The notes below the pieces were generated by a model. The model was not told the DNA's origin. It was given only the letters and a program-made list of their open reading frames with translations, and searched no databases. Shown one piece after another: positions 18,096-26,859 of a stretch of DNA of 64,000 nucleotides. This stretch comes from Caballeronia temeraria (GTDB lineage Bacteria > Pseudomonadota > Gammaproteobacteria > Burkholderiales > Burkholderiaceae). The DNA lies in the NCBI RefSeq assembly GCF_001544795.2, contig NZ_FCOI02000003.1, positions 248,001 to 312,000 of the forward strand. Reading direction: 5' to 3'. The first letter of the stretch is position 1, and each line of letters opens with the position of its first letter. The translations under genes were made by a program, and so were the position numbers.

Positions 18096-19034
18096 TCACC
18101 CTATCACTTGCGCTTCTTCGCGGCGCTTCGACGCCACGAGCACTGCAATCGCGCAAGAAGCGAGCCGCGAATGCAGCGAATCGGCGCGGCTCGTCAGAAT
18201 GATCGGCACGCGCGCGCCGAGCACGATGCCCGCCGCATCCGCATTCGCGAGAAAGGACAGACTCTTCGCGAGCATGTTGCCCGCTTCGAGATCCGGCACG
18301 ATCAGCACGTTCGCGCGTCCCGCGACGGGCGAATCGATCTTCTTCGTCTTCGCCGCCTGGAGATCGATCGCGTTGTCGAGCGCAAGCGGACCATCGACGA
18401 GCGCACCCGTGATCTGATGACGGTCCACCATCTTGCAGAGCGCGGCCGCTTCCAGCGTGGACGGTACTTTCGGGTTCACCGTTTCCATCGCCGAGAGAAT
18501 CGCGACGCGCACCTGTTCGAAACGCAGCGCGTGACCGAGGTCGATCGCGTTTTGCAGGATGTCGACTTTATCGGCGAGCGTCGGCGCGATGTTGATCGCG
18601 GCGTCGCTGATGATGAGCACGTTCTCGTGATTCGGCACGTTCATGATGAAGCAATGCGATACGCGCCGTTGCGTGCGCAGGCCGCCTTCACGCTTCACGA
18701 CCGCGGCCATCACTTCGTCGGTATGCAGGCTGCCTTTCATCAGCGCCTCGGCTTTCGCTTCGCGCACGAGTTCCACCGCCGCTTCCGCGGCCGCGTGGCT
18801 ATGCGGCACATCGATCACCGGAAAGCCCGCGATGTTGAGCTCGCACTCCTCCGCGACTTCGCGAATGCGCTCGCGCGGTCCGACAAGCAGCGGCGAGATC
18901 AGGCCCATCTCGTGCGCCTTCACCGCGCCTTCGAGCGATGTCTGGTCGCAAGGATGCACGACGGCCACCGCGAGCGGCGGCAACTCGCGGCAAACCGCGA
19001 TGAGCCGTTCGTACTTTTCGTTCCGGTTATCCAT
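18096..19034 (-). CDS. Phosphate acetyl/butyryltransferase
   Basis: Phosphotransacylase of 312 residues, a single PTA/PTB domain with no MaoC-like hydratase domain at the N-terminus. Diagnostic stretches are EALMKGSLHTDEVMAAVV, RRVSHCFIMNVP, LIISDAAINIAPTLADKVDI and ALVDGPLALDNAID. It exchanges CoA and phosphate on a short acyl group, feeding acyl-phosphate to the kinase encoded just downstream. The sequence resembles both acetyl and butyryl enzymes of the compact type, so the acyl length is open. A good GGAGG-like site precedes the ATG at 19034, 39 bases after the DUF3141 gene. Confidence 0.9.
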   Translation of the reverse strand: MDNRNEKYERLIAVCRELPPLAVAVVHPCDQTSLEGAVKAHEMGLISPLLVGPRERIREVAEECELNIAGFPVIDVPHSHAAAEAAVELVREAKAEALMKGSLHTDEVMAAVVKREGGLRTQRRVSHCFIMNVPNHENVLIISDAAINIAPTLADKVDILQNAIDLGHALRFEQVRVAILSAMETVNPKVPSTLEAAALCKMVDRHQITGALVDGPLALDNAIDLQAAKTKKIDSPVAGRANVLIVPDLEAGNMLAKSLSFLANADAAGIVLGARVPIILTSRADSLHSRLASCAIAVLVASKRREEAQVIG

Positions 19035-19073
19035 ATCGCCTCCGGTGTGAACCTGAACTGAGCCGCCGGCGCC

Positions 19074-21398
19074 TCAATGCGCGGGCGCGGAACGTCTTGC
19101 CGTGCGCGCCGCCTTCACAGGCAACGCTGCGCGGATGCGCGCGAGCATCTCCTGCTGCACGGGCGTCGGCTCGAAGCCTTGCATGCGGCTATCGGCGTGC
19201 AGCTTGTCGATGAGCGTGAGCAGCTTCTTGCGATCGTCGCTGTTTTCGAGCAGATCGGGCAACGCCGCCAGCGCTTCCTCCGGCTCGTAGCGCACGATGA
19301 TCTCCTGCTCGCCGCGAATGCGCCGCCATTCGTCGCGCGGCATTTGCGGAAAATACTCCGCGTAATCCGCCGCGAGTTCCTGACGCAGCATCATGCGCGC
19401 GAGCGGCAACGGCTCGTCGTGACGCATCAACAGACACGCGACGCGCGCAACGGCTTCCGCATAACCGCCATGAGTGACGGACGCGAGCGCTTCCTGAACG
19501 AAAGGCAGATCGCGCGGATCGGTCGGATGGTCGTGCGCCTCATGTTCTTGTGCGCGACGCGCCGGCAGCATGTTGCCGTAGACGGAGAAGAACATCGCTT
19601 CCGTGGCTGCATCGCGCATCGCGCGATAGAAGTCGAGGCTCGCGCTGATCATGTCGGAGCCGCAATGCTCCGCTCGGCGCAACACGTCGCGTTCGGTGCC
19701 GGGTTTGCGCGCGGCTTTCACTGCATCCGCCGCCGGGCCGAGCCATGCGAGCCACGGATTGAGATCGGAGAACATCCAGCGTTGCGCGCGCAAGGGATGA
19801 AACGCGCGCAGCATCTTCGCGGTCTCGTCGTTGGCCATCGCCTGCACGAACGGCTGCGCGAACAGTTCATACGCGCGCTGATTGAAATCCGATACCTGTT
19901 TCACCGCTTCGAATGGCCGCTCGTCCAGACGCTCGAAGCGGTTGAAGCGCGCGGTCACGTCTTCGAGACGGCGCTCGTGGAAGTTCACGTCGTATTCGGT
20001 CTTGCCGTTCTCGCCCGTGCGCTCGGTGATCTCCATTCCGTAAAGCCCCGGCGGAAACGATTCGATCGCTTCCAGCACCGATGCGATCTGCGTGTATTCC
20101 TTCTTCGCGACTTTGCCGCTCACGAAGATGCCGAGATGCCCGATGCTCTTGTGCATCAGACCGACGATCACCTGGCCGCGCGCCTTGATTTCGTCGGTGC
20201 TGCCGTAGATATCCGCGACCCAGTTGAAGGCCTGTTGCGGCGGCGTGATGTTGTCGCCCATCGACGCGAAGAGAATGATCGGCGACTTGATCGCGCGCAG
20301 ATCGAACGACGCGCCCGACACGCCGCGCGTTTCGCCCGACCACAGCGTGTTGCCGACGAAAAGATTGCGCGTGATCCATTCGATCTCTTCGCGGTTCATC
20401 AGGTAATAGCCGCCCCACCAGCGTTCGAAATCGAGAAAGCGCGGCGGTTCGGTGTCGATCTTGTCGAACAGCGTGTAGTACTTGTCCCAGAAGCTGTTCG
20501 CGGGATTGAGGTTCTCGAAGTTCTCGACGAGATACGCGCCGTCGAACTTGCCGTTGCCGAGATCCGCCGTCAGCGACGCGAGCCACGTGCCGCCCAGCAT
20601 GCCGCCCGAATAGCGCATCGGGTTGTCGCCCTCGCCTTCGCTCCACGCGCCGCTCCAGTACGACATCGGCGCGCCGTTGATGACGAGCGGACCGGTGTCG
20701 TCGGGCTGCGAGCTGGCGAGCATCATCGCGGCCCAGCCGCCCTGACAATTGCCGACGATCGCGGGCTTCGGGCTCTCGGGATGCAGCTCGCGCACGTGCT
20801 TCACGAACTGCTGCTCGGCCGCGCAGACATCGAGCAGCGTCTGGCCGGGCTGCGGGTCGCGGAAGAACGTGACGAAGTACACCGGATGCCCCGCGCGCAA
20901 CGCGACGCCCACTTGCGAATCGTCCTTGAATCCGCCGATGCCGGGACCATGTCCCGCACGCGGATCGATGATGAGATAGGGCCGCTTCAACGGATCGATC
21001 ATCACGCCTTCGGGCGGGACGATACGCAACAGCGCATAGTTCACCGGGCGCGCAAAGGTGCGTCCATCGACCAGCATTTCATGCGCGAAATGCAGCACCG
21101 GTTCGAGACCACGCTTCGTCTGCTCGATGAAATTGTTGCCGCGCTGGCGCAGCGTGTCCCAGAAGAGAATCGAGCGCTGCATGAGATCGACCGCGTACGC
21201 GTAGCCGTCGAACTGGCCCGTTGCATGCGCGGCCGCATCGCCGGAATGATCCGTGTCGCCGTTGCTGAAAAGACGCGTGCCCGCATCGCGTGCGCGCTCG
21301 CTGAATTCCCGCTGCGCGAGCTCCGCGCGCTTCTGAAACACGCGTGTGACCTTGTCCGCGATTTTCTGGCTGCGCGCCAGTTGATCCGCATACGTCAT
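19074..21398 (-). CDS. DUF3141 protein, PHA-synthase-like alpha/beta hydrolase of unknown activity
   Basis: Large protein of 774 residues. The central half is an alpha/beta-hydrolase core resembling polyhydroxyalkanoate synthases: the nucleophile elbow is GNCQGG with a cysteine (C218) instead of serine, the acid is D382 in ASMGDNITPP and the base is H421 in KSIGHLGIF. These three positions match a PhaC-type Cys-Asp-His set. The N-terminal 100 residues and the C-terminal 250 are helical and specific to the family. No signal peptide. First gene of the operon with pta, ackA, fabI; ATG at 21398 has GGAGG upstream. Likely acts on an acyl thioester, but the reaction is unknown. Confidence 0.88.
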   Translation of the reverse strand: MTYADQLARSQKIADKVTRVFQKRAELAQREFSERARDAGTRLFSNGDTDHSGDAAAHATGQFDGYAYAVDLMQRSILFWDTLRQRGNNFIEQTKRGLEPVLHFAHEMLVDGRTFARPVNYALLRIVPPEGVMIDPLKRPYLIIDPRAGHGPGIGGFKDDSQVGVALRAGHPVYFVTFFRDPQPGQTLLDVCAAEQQFVKHVRELHPESPKPAIVGNCQGGWAAMMLASSQPDDTGPLVINGAPMSYWSGAWSEGEGDNPMRYSGGMLGGTWLASLTADLGNGKFDGAYLVENFENLNPANSFWDKYYTLFDKIDTEPPRFLDFERWWGGYYLMNREEIEWITRNLFVGNTLWSGETRGVSGASFDLRAIKSPIILFASMGDNITPPQQAFNWVADIYGSTDEIKARGQVIVGLMHKSIGHLGIFVSGKVAKKEYTQIASVLEAIESFPPGLYGMEITERTGENGKTEYDVNFHERRLEDVTARFNRFERLDERPFEAVKQVSDFNQRAYELFAQPFVQAMANDETAKMLRAFHPLRAQRWMFSDLNPWLAWLGPAADAVKAARKPGTERDVLRRAEHCGSDMISASLDFYRAMRDAATEAMFFSVYGNMLPARRAQEHEAHDHPTDPRDLPFVQEALASVTHGGYAEAVARVACLLMRHDEPLPLARMMLRQELAADYAEYFPQMPRDEWRRIRGEQEIIVRYEPEEALAALPDLLENSDDRKKLLTLIDKLHADSRMQGFEPTPVQQEMLARIRAALPVKAARTARRSAPAH

Positions 21399-21545
21399 GG
21401 CATGACCTCCGCGATGGGAACGTGCAAGGAATACCGCCAGAAGCAGATGTATCGGCCGGTGAGACGATCGCATGCGCCGATGAATTGAATACCATCTTCA
21501 GAATTTAAGCGCAATGTGCGACAAGCAAGTGGCAGGACGCCCCAA

Positions 21546-23240
21546 TCAACGATGCGCGGCATCGTCGCCATTGCGCGAAACGATCTCTTCATACTTCATC
21601 AGGACATGTTCGAGGTTATAGAACATGCGTGTTTCGCCGAGCACGTCCCCGAGCGGCGAACGCCGCACCGCCGCGAGCACGCCCGGATTCAGACCCGCGA
21701 GCCACAACGTGGTTCCGCCCGCGGCGAGGCGCGCTTCGGCTTCGATCATCATCTTGAGCGCGGTGTATTCGAGATCGAAAACGCGGCTCAGATCGAGCAC
21801 GACGATCTTCGCATCGGAATCGCGCACGAGCGGCCGGATTTTTTCGGCGACACGTTGCGCATTCGCGAAGAAGATCCGGCCTTCGGGACGCAGCAATAAC
21901 AAGCCGGGAAACGCTTCATCGTCGGGATGACGCGACGAAGCACGCCGGAAGACGTTCGTGCCCGGTATCCGCTTCAAAGCGTACACGGGCGGATTCGACA
22001 CCTGATGCGCGAGCGCAAAGAGCGACACGACGATCGCGACGACGATGCCCTCCAGCGTGCCCAGCAGCACGACGCCCGCGCACGCGGTCAGCGCCCAGAA
22101 AAACTCGGTGCGGCGAATCTTCAGGATCGCGCGGAATTCGGCGGGACTGAACAGCCCGATGGAATAGAACACGACGACGGCGGCGAGCGTCGCGTGCGGC
22201 ATCATCGCCATGAGGGGCGCGAACAGCAGCATGACCGCCAGCGCGACGAGGGCCGTCACGAGTCCCGCAAGCTGCGTGCGCGCGCCCGCCTGCCGGTTGA
22301 CGGCCGTCTGGCTCGTTCCGCCCCCCGATACCATCGCGCCGAACAACGCGCCGCCCGCGTTCGCGAGGCCGGTCGCGAGCAGTTCGCGATTCGCATCGGG
22401 CGCGGGCTCGTCGTTGCGCGCGAATGCACGCGCGGCCGCGATGCTTTCGGTGAAGCTCATCAACGCGATGCCCATCGCGTCAGGCCAGAGTTTCAACGCG
22501 AGCGCGAAATCCGGCTTTGTCCACGACGGCAATCCCGCCGGCACCGCGCCGACCGTTTCCACGCCGTGCGCGCGCAGATTGAACGCTGCCACCGCGGCGA
22601 TCGCCGCAGCCACGACGAGCAACGGCGCCGGCGCGCGCGGCGTGAAGCGTTCGAACGCGACGAGCGCGGCGAGCGTCAACACGGCGAGCGCGAGCGTGCT
22701 GGACGACAGATGCGGCAAACCCGCGACAAACGCACCGACATTGTGAAAGAACGATCCTTTCGGATAGTGCAGGCCGAACAGCTTCGGCAACTGGTCCACG
22801 ACAATGACGATCGCCACGCCCGCCTTGAAACCGACGAGCACCGGCTCGGAAATGAAGTTCGCGACGAAGCCGAGGCGCAGGATCGCCGCCGCGACCAGCA
22901 TGATGCCGACGAGCATCGTGAGCGTCGCGTTGGCGACGGCGAGCGCCTGCGGATCGCCGTTCGCGACGGTCACGCCGAGCGCGTTCGCGGCGAGAATCGC
23001 GAGCGTGGTCGTCGTGCTGACGGAGAGCGCGCGTGACGAGCCGATGAACGCGTAGACGATCATCGGCAGGCACGCCGTATAGAGGCCGACCTGGACCGGC
23101 AGACCCGCGATGGTCGCGTACGCGAGCGCCTTCGGTATGACGACGGCGGCGGCCGTCAGTCCCGCGACGACATCGGCGCGCGCCCACTGCTTCTCGTAAT
23201 GCAGCAGCCATTCGGGAGCGATGGACGCGCGATTCGACAT
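21546..23240 (-). CDS. SulP (SLC26) family anion transporter with STAS domain
   Basis: Inner-membrane anion permease of 564 residues. The first ~400 residues hold the SulP core, with VVAGLTAAAVVIPKALAYATIAGLP in the first helices and the family's SGGTSQTAVN motif (MVSGGGTSQTAVNRQAGART). Residues about 445-550 are a STAS domain (VVLDLSRVFDLEYTALKMM). Substrate could be sulfate, bicarbonate or an organic anion. It lies between the PPK2 gene (27 bases) and the DUF3141 operon (147 bases). It is not closely similar by eye to the second SulP protein at 38.6 kb. Confidence 0.9.
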   Translation of the reverse strand: MSNRASIAPEWLLHYEKQWARADVVAGLTAAAVVIPKALAYATIAGLPVQVGLYTACLPMIVYAFIGSSRALSVSTTTTLAILAANALGVTVANGDPQALAVANATLTMLVGIMLVAAAILRLGFVANFISEPVLVGFKAGVAIVIVVDQLPKLFGLHYPKGSFFHNVGAFVAGLPHLSSSTLALAVLTLAALVAFERFTPRAPAPLLVVAAAIAAVAAFNLRAHGVETVGAVPAGLPSWTKPDFALALKLWPDAMGIALMSFTESIAAARAFARNDEPAPDANRELLATGLANAGGALFGAMVSGGGTSQTAVNRQAGARTQLAGLVTALVALAVMLLFAPLMAMMPHATLAAVVVFYSIGLFSPAEFRAILKIRRTEFFWALTACAGVVLLGTLEGIVVAIVVSLFALAHQVSNPPVYALKRIPGTNVFRRASSRHPDDEAFPGLLLLRPEGRIFFANAQRVAEKIRPLVRDSDAKIVVLDLSRVFDLEYTALKMMIEAEARLAAGGTTLWLAGLNPGVLAAVRRSPLGDVLGETRMFYNLEHVLMKYEEIVSRNGDDAAHR

Positions 23241-23267
23241 GGCGATGCCGTGCGCGGACAGTTGCGC

Positions 23268-24101
23268 TCAGAAGCGCTCGGGCACGTAGCGCAGCGGCCG
23301 CTCGCTCTCGCGATACCCTTCCGGCTTCTGGCGCTTGGGCAGCTTCACCTTCTCTCTCGGCACGGCCTTGTACGGGATATTCGCGAGCAGATGGCTGATG
23401 AGATTCAGGCGCGCGCGGCGCTTGTCGTCGGAACGCACGACATACCACGGCGCGTTGTCCGTGTCGGTCGCCTCGAACATGTCGTCGCGGGCGCGCGAGT
23501 AGTCGTACCAGCGGCTGTACGAACGCAGATCCATCGGCGAAAGCTTCCATATCTTGCGTTCGTCGTGGATGCGCTCTTCGAGACGCCGCGTCTGCTCCTG
23601 CTGACCGACTTCGAGCCAGTATTTGAGCAGGATCACGCCCGAATCGATGATCGCACGCTCCACGAGCGGCACGCCTTTCAGGAAGGTTTTCGCCTGTTCC
23701 TCGGTGCAGAAGCCCATCACGCGCTCGACGCCCGCGCGGTTGTACCAGCTTCGGTCGAAGAGCATGATCTCGCCGGCGGCGGGAAGATGCGGCAAATAGC
23801 GCTGCACGTACATCTGCGTTTTCTCGCGCTCGGTCGGCGCGGGCAGCGCGACCACGCGAAAGATGCGCGGACTCACCCGCTCGGTGATTGCCTTGATCGT
23901 GCCGCCCTTGCCGGCGCCGTCGCGTCCCTCGAACAGGATGCAGACTTTGGCGCCCGTGTAGACGGCCCATTCCTGCAGTTTCACGAGTTCGACATGCAGG
24001 CGCGCCAGCTCCTTCTCGTACTGCTTGCGGCTCAGGCGCTCATTGACGCTCGCGCCTTCGCGCGCGCTTCTCGGTTCGCTGACAGCCTTCTCTTCTTTCA
24101 T
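23268..24101 (-). CDS. ppk2: Polyphosphate kinase 2 family protein
   Basis: Single-domain PPK2 enzyme of 277 residues. The Walker A segment is FEGRDGAGKGGTIKA (residues 58-71), the Walker B/lid region is LFDRSWYNRAGVERVMGFC, and the C-terminal SPMDLRSYSRWYDYSRARDDMF block matches PPK2. It uses polyphosphate to phosphorylate nucleoside mono- or diphosphates, restoring ATP or GTP. Which class (NDP or NMP) it belongs to is not clear by eye. The start has GGGGAG upstream. Its company (RRM protein, SulP, acetate pathway) suggests use under energy limitation. Confidence 0.92.
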   Translation of the reverse strand: MKEEKAVSEPRSAREGASVNERLSRKQYEKELARLHVELVKLQEWAVYTGAKVCILFEGRDGAGKGGTIKAITERVSPRIFRVVALPAPTEREKTQMYVQRYLPHLPAAGEIMLFDRSWYNRAGVERVMGFCTEEQAKTFLKGVPLVERAIIDSGVILLKYWLEVGQQEQTRRLEERIHDERKIWKLSPMDLRSYSRWYDYSRARDDMFEATDTDNAPWYVVRSDDKRRARLNLISHLLANIPYKAVPREKVKLPKRQKPEGYRESERPLRYVPERF

Positions 24102-24165
24102 CGCGGTCTCCCCATGTTGTTCGATGCAACCCGCGCCGACACGTCGAAAGCGCCGAACGGCGCCG

Positions 24166-24423
24166 TCATTCTTCGCTGCGCTCGGGCATGACCTGCACGA
24201 CGAGCGTGCGGTCCTTCCAGAACATGTTGTGGATGCGCGGCTGAAACGTGCGCAGCACGTGCGGCTCGATCGAATCGAAGGTGACGACCGCGGCCGGATG
24301 CTCGCCGGTGCCTGTCACGCGCTGGATCGAATCGTAGGGTGGAAAGCCGTAGCGGCAGAGAAAATCCCTGATTTCGTCGTCGGTGGTGGACTCTTCCACA
24401 TTGCCTATCCAGAGATCGCCCAT
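24166..24423 (-). CDS. Small RRM-type RNA-binding protein
   Basis: Protein of 85 residues that looks like one RNA-recognition motif: RNP2-like LWIGNV at residues 4-9, a helix with DEIRDFLCRYG, and an RNP1-like strand near PAAVVTFDSI followed by the second helix and VVQVMP. The aromatic at RNP1 is partly degenerate. GGAG lies 10 bases before the ATG. It precedes the PPK2 gene on the same strand by 64 bases, with a small GC hairpin (24150-24163) between. Bacterial single-RRM proteins are few and often linked to cold or stress response; the target is unknown. Confidence 0.75.
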   Translation of the reverse strand: MGDLWIGNVEESTTDDEIRDFLCRYGFPPYDSIQRVTGTGEHPAAVVTFDSIEPHVLRTFQPRIHNMFWKDRTLVVQVMPERSEE

Positions 24424-24481
24424 TGCAATTTTCTCCGATGAGTTCTGCGACGTTTCTTCGACTAATACACCAATGGAAGGC

Positions 24482-24694
24482 TCAGGTCGACCCGTCGCGT
24501 TTTCCCGATTTGCGTTGCGCGAGCGGATTCAATGCGACGACGAAAATCACGATGCCAATGCCGAGCGCCCACATGCCGTAGCGGAATTCGGGCTTGAAGT
24601 CGTACAGGAGACCGTGGATCGTGAAGTAAAGCCCGGCGAGCCAGATGAACACGCCAATCGAGGCAACCACCATGCGCGGCTCGTTCAGTCTCAT
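24482..24694 (-). CDS. Small two-helix inner-membrane protein
   Basis: Protein of 70 residues with two hydrophobic segments (about 8-28, MVVASIGVFIWLAGLYFTIHG, and 38-55, YGMWALGIGIVIFVVAL) and a basic tail (RKSGKRDGST). No named family recognised. The ATG at 24694 is preceded by CCGGAGA at correct spacing; an ATG further upstream (24712) has no ribosome site. It may be co-transcribed with the RRM and PPK2 genes, 58 bases downstream. Confidence 0.65.
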   Translation of the reverse strand: MRLNEPRMVVASIGVFIWLAGLYFTIHGLLYDFKPEFRYGMWALGIGIVIFVVALNPLAQRKSGKRDGST

Positions 24695-24920
24695 CGAAGT
24701 CTCCGGATGCATTGCGCGAGATAGCTTCAGTTTAGGAAATCCCGAAGCGCCTTGTGAACACACTCGCACGCAACGCGCTTGGCGAGCGTCCAACGTTAAG
24801 CTACATTTTCTGCGTATGACCGTGGGATCGGACAACGGCTCCGCAATGCGATAACCAGCAGCGGAGCAGCCGAATGCAACGTACGACCATTCAGCCGTTC
24901 AACGTTCTGGCGCTGCGCAC

Positions 24921-25904
24921 ATGCGAAAGCCGATCCTTTCTTCGAGCCGTCTGCGGGTCCGTTTGCGGGTTCTTGCGATGCTCGTCACGCTGGCCGCCGC
25001 GCCCGCTGCCGCGCTGGCGCAGGCGTCGCCCGATCGCGCGGTCGTCGGCGCGAACGTGAAGAACTACGCGAACGCCGTGCTCGCGATCATGTCCTACACC
25101 GCCGTTCCCGACGTCACGACGAGCTCGCTTTCCATCAACAGCGGCACGAGCGGCAATCCGGGCTTCGGCCAGACGCAGCTCGGCGGCGGTTTCACCATCA
25201 GCAGATCGTTTCCGCTCTATCTGGAAGGCACGATTGCATACAGCCGCTACGATCCCACGTTCATCGCGACCGACGGCAACCAGGAGCGTCCCGTGCCCGC
25301 GAAATGGAACACGGCCAGCACGACGATCGGCATCGGCTGGGACTTTCCGATCACGGACGAATTGCGTTTGCGGCCGATACTCAACGGCATGATCGGCCGC
25401 GTGGCGAGCGATTTGCGCGTCGCGCAGACGGTGTTCAATCACGTCGCGAACACGAACCTCGAGTTCCTCCAGGACGGCGCGCTCAATGCATACGGTGTCG
25501 GCGGCTCGCTGATGCTCGATCTGGAACATTATCGCGAGCACTACGAAGTCGATGTCGAACTCCGTGCAACCGATATCTATTTACGCAGCTTCGGCAGTTC
25601 GTCCGATGCCGTGCAGGGTTCGGCCGCCGCGCAGCAGTTCAGCCTGTGGGCGCGCTGGCGTGCGCCCACAGGCCTCTCCGCGCTCGACAGGCCCGTTCGC
25701 TACGTGCTGGAAACCGCGTACTCGCATTACTTCGGCGACAGCGCGGGCGTGCTCGGCTTCAACGATCTGACATCGCTGGGCGTGGGGCTCGAACTGGACA
25801 GCAGCCGGTATCCCGTCGTGATCACACGCACGCGCGCGATGGTGCGCTACGTGTTCGGCCACAACGTGCACGGTGTCTCGTTCGGCTTCGCGGTCAGCTT
25901 CTAG
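24921..25904 (+). CDS. Predicted outer-membrane beta-barrel protein
   Basis: Exported protein of 327 residues with a basic N-terminus and signal peptide ending AAALAQA. The mature part alternates hydrophobic and polar residues in many short strands (QLGGGFTISRSFPLYLEGTIAYSR; TTIGIGWDF; YGVGGSLMLDLEHYREHYEV) and ends in a C-terminal phenylalanine (FGFAVSF), as outer-membrane barrels do. No characterised family recognised. The ATG at 24921 has a weak ribosome site. An ATG at 24874 with GGAG upstream opens a different frame of 61 codons that overlaps this start; it may be a short leader or chance. This is the only plus-strand gene between 15 and 36 kb. Confidence 0.72.
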   Translation: MRKPILSSSRLRVRLRVLAMLVTLAAAPAAALAQASPDRAVVGANVKNYANAVLAIMSYTAVPDVTTSSLSINSGTSGNPGFGQTQLGGGFTISRSFPLYLEGTIAYSRYDPTFIATDGNQERPVPAKWNTASTTIGIGWDFPITDELRLRPILNGMIGRVASDLRVAQTVFNHVANTNLEFLQDGALNAYGVGGSLMLDLEHYREHYEVDVELRATDIYLRSFGSSSDAVQGSAAAQQFSLWARWRAPTGLSALDRPVRYVLETAYSHYFGDSAGVLGFNDLTSLGVGLELDSSRYPVVITRTRAMVRYVFGHNVHGVSFGFAVSF

Positions 25905-25913
25905 CGCTCGACG

Positions 25914-26297
25914 TCACTGCTTTTTAATTTGCCACGGGCCGTCGCCTTTCTTGCAGGCGGTCGGCGTCCAGGTCTGCGTCTGTCCCTTCGCGATCGCCGT
26001 GAGCGTGACCTTGCGGCACGTGCCGCTACCGCTCTTTTCGGTGTCGCGCGGCGTCACGGTGCCTTCGATGTGCACCGGATTTCCGGTGCCTTCGTTGCTC
26101 CATCGCACGGATTCGCCATCCTGCTTCGTGTCGAGCGCGTTTTGCGCGGCGCGATTGAGCGCCTGCCGATCAGGCGGCTTCATGTAGCTGATGGGCGTGT
26201 CGTTGAGAAAGTTCAGGTTCGCGGCATGCACGCACGCGCCCGACAGCGCGAGCGCGCCGAGCACCCCCCATGCGATTGCGCCCGCTTTTGCGCGCAT
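25914..26297 (-). CDS. Small exported protein, last gene of the secreted-protein operon
   Basis: Protein of 127 residues with signal peptide (ending CVHAANLNF or nearby). The mature half contains an RT0821/Lpp0805-like surface-antigen pattern: SVRWSNEGTGNPVHIEGTV, then GTCRKVTLTAIAKGQTQTW and a final lysine-rich WQIKKQ. Two cysteines (SGTCRK and TACKK) could form a disulfide. It starts 12 bases after the BamE-like lipoprotein gene and ends tail to tail with the beta-barrel gene. Function unknown. Confidence 0.72.
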   Translation of the reverse strand: MRAKAGAIAWGVLGALALSGACVHAANLNFLNDTPISYMKPPDRQALNRAAQNALDTKQDGESVRWSNEGTGNPVHIEGTVTPRDTEKSGSGTCRKVTLTAIAKGQTQTWTPTACKKGDGPWQIKKQ

Positions 26298-26309
26298 GAT
26301 CGTCTCCGT

Positions 26310-26822
26310 TCAAAGCACGTTGCGCTGGCTCGGATCGTATCTCGGGTCCGGCTGCTTTTGCGTCTGCCTGAGCACGCCCTGCGCATCGAAATAGAAATGG
26401 AACAGCATGTGATCGATGTTGTTCTCCATGTATCGATACGTCCACACCTCGCGATCCATGCGCTTGAAGTACGCGGTCTCGAACGGACGGCCGAATGCGA
26501 CCATCACGTCGTTGCGCGTCCACTTGTTGACCTCGGCTTTATAGAACTCGTTTTCCTGAAGCACTTGCCGAACACTGACCGTGTTGCCCGACGCATCGAG
26601 ATCGACGGCGGTCGTCGTCGAACCCATCGGCTGCGTGGGCCACATCAGGCGCTTGCCGCCGTTGGGCAAGTCGTAGGTCTCCTTCGGCGGCCCGAGCTTC
26701 GCGACGATCGCCTGCTGATCCATGCCCGGCTGCACGCGCTGTTCCGGCTGCGCGCAACCGGCGAGCACGAACGCGGCGACGCACGCGCCGTGCGTCAACG
26801 CGAATGCGATGCGTTTTTTCAT
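26310..26822 (-). CDS. BamE/SmpA-like lipoprotein with two modules
   Basis: Lipoprotein of 170 residues, signal ending VLAGC. The mature protein holds two copies of a BamE-like alpha/beta unit: RVQPGMDQQAIVAKLGPPKE with GGKRLMWPTQ, then KWTRNDVMVAFGRPFE with REVWTYRY. Such domains occur in BamE and in small outer-membrane lipoproteins that bind other envelope proteins. It is not the housekeeping BamE, which is shorter and single-domain. Part of the six-gene exported-protein operon. Confidence 0.72.
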   Translation of the reverse strand: MKKRIAFALTHGACVAAFVLAGCAQPEQRVQPGMDQQAIVAKLGPPKETYDLPNGGKRLMWPTQPMGSTTTAVDLDASGNTVSVRQVLQENEFYKAEVNKWTRNDVMVAFGRPFETAYFKRMDREVWTYRYMENNIDHMLFHFYFDAQGVLRQTQKQPDPRYDPSQRNVL

Positions 26823-26859
26823 TGGTCTCTCCCGCGTTTCTCCACGCTTCGCGTGGCGC

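Noticed and set aside
19077-21488. Plus-strand open frame of about 800 codons opposite the DUF3141 gene
   Set aside because: Composition is that of an antisense shadow; the minus strand encodes a convincing protein with catalytic motifs.
21399-21545. Possible FNR/ANR box (TTGAATACCATC) upstream of the DUF3141 operon
   Set aside because: Only the left half fits TTGAT-N4-ATCAA; right half is poor. Not strong enough to claim oxygen control.
24102-24165. TTGTTCGATGCAA upstream of PPK2 as an FNR-like site
   Set aside because: Spacing between TTG and CAA is one base too short for the consensus.
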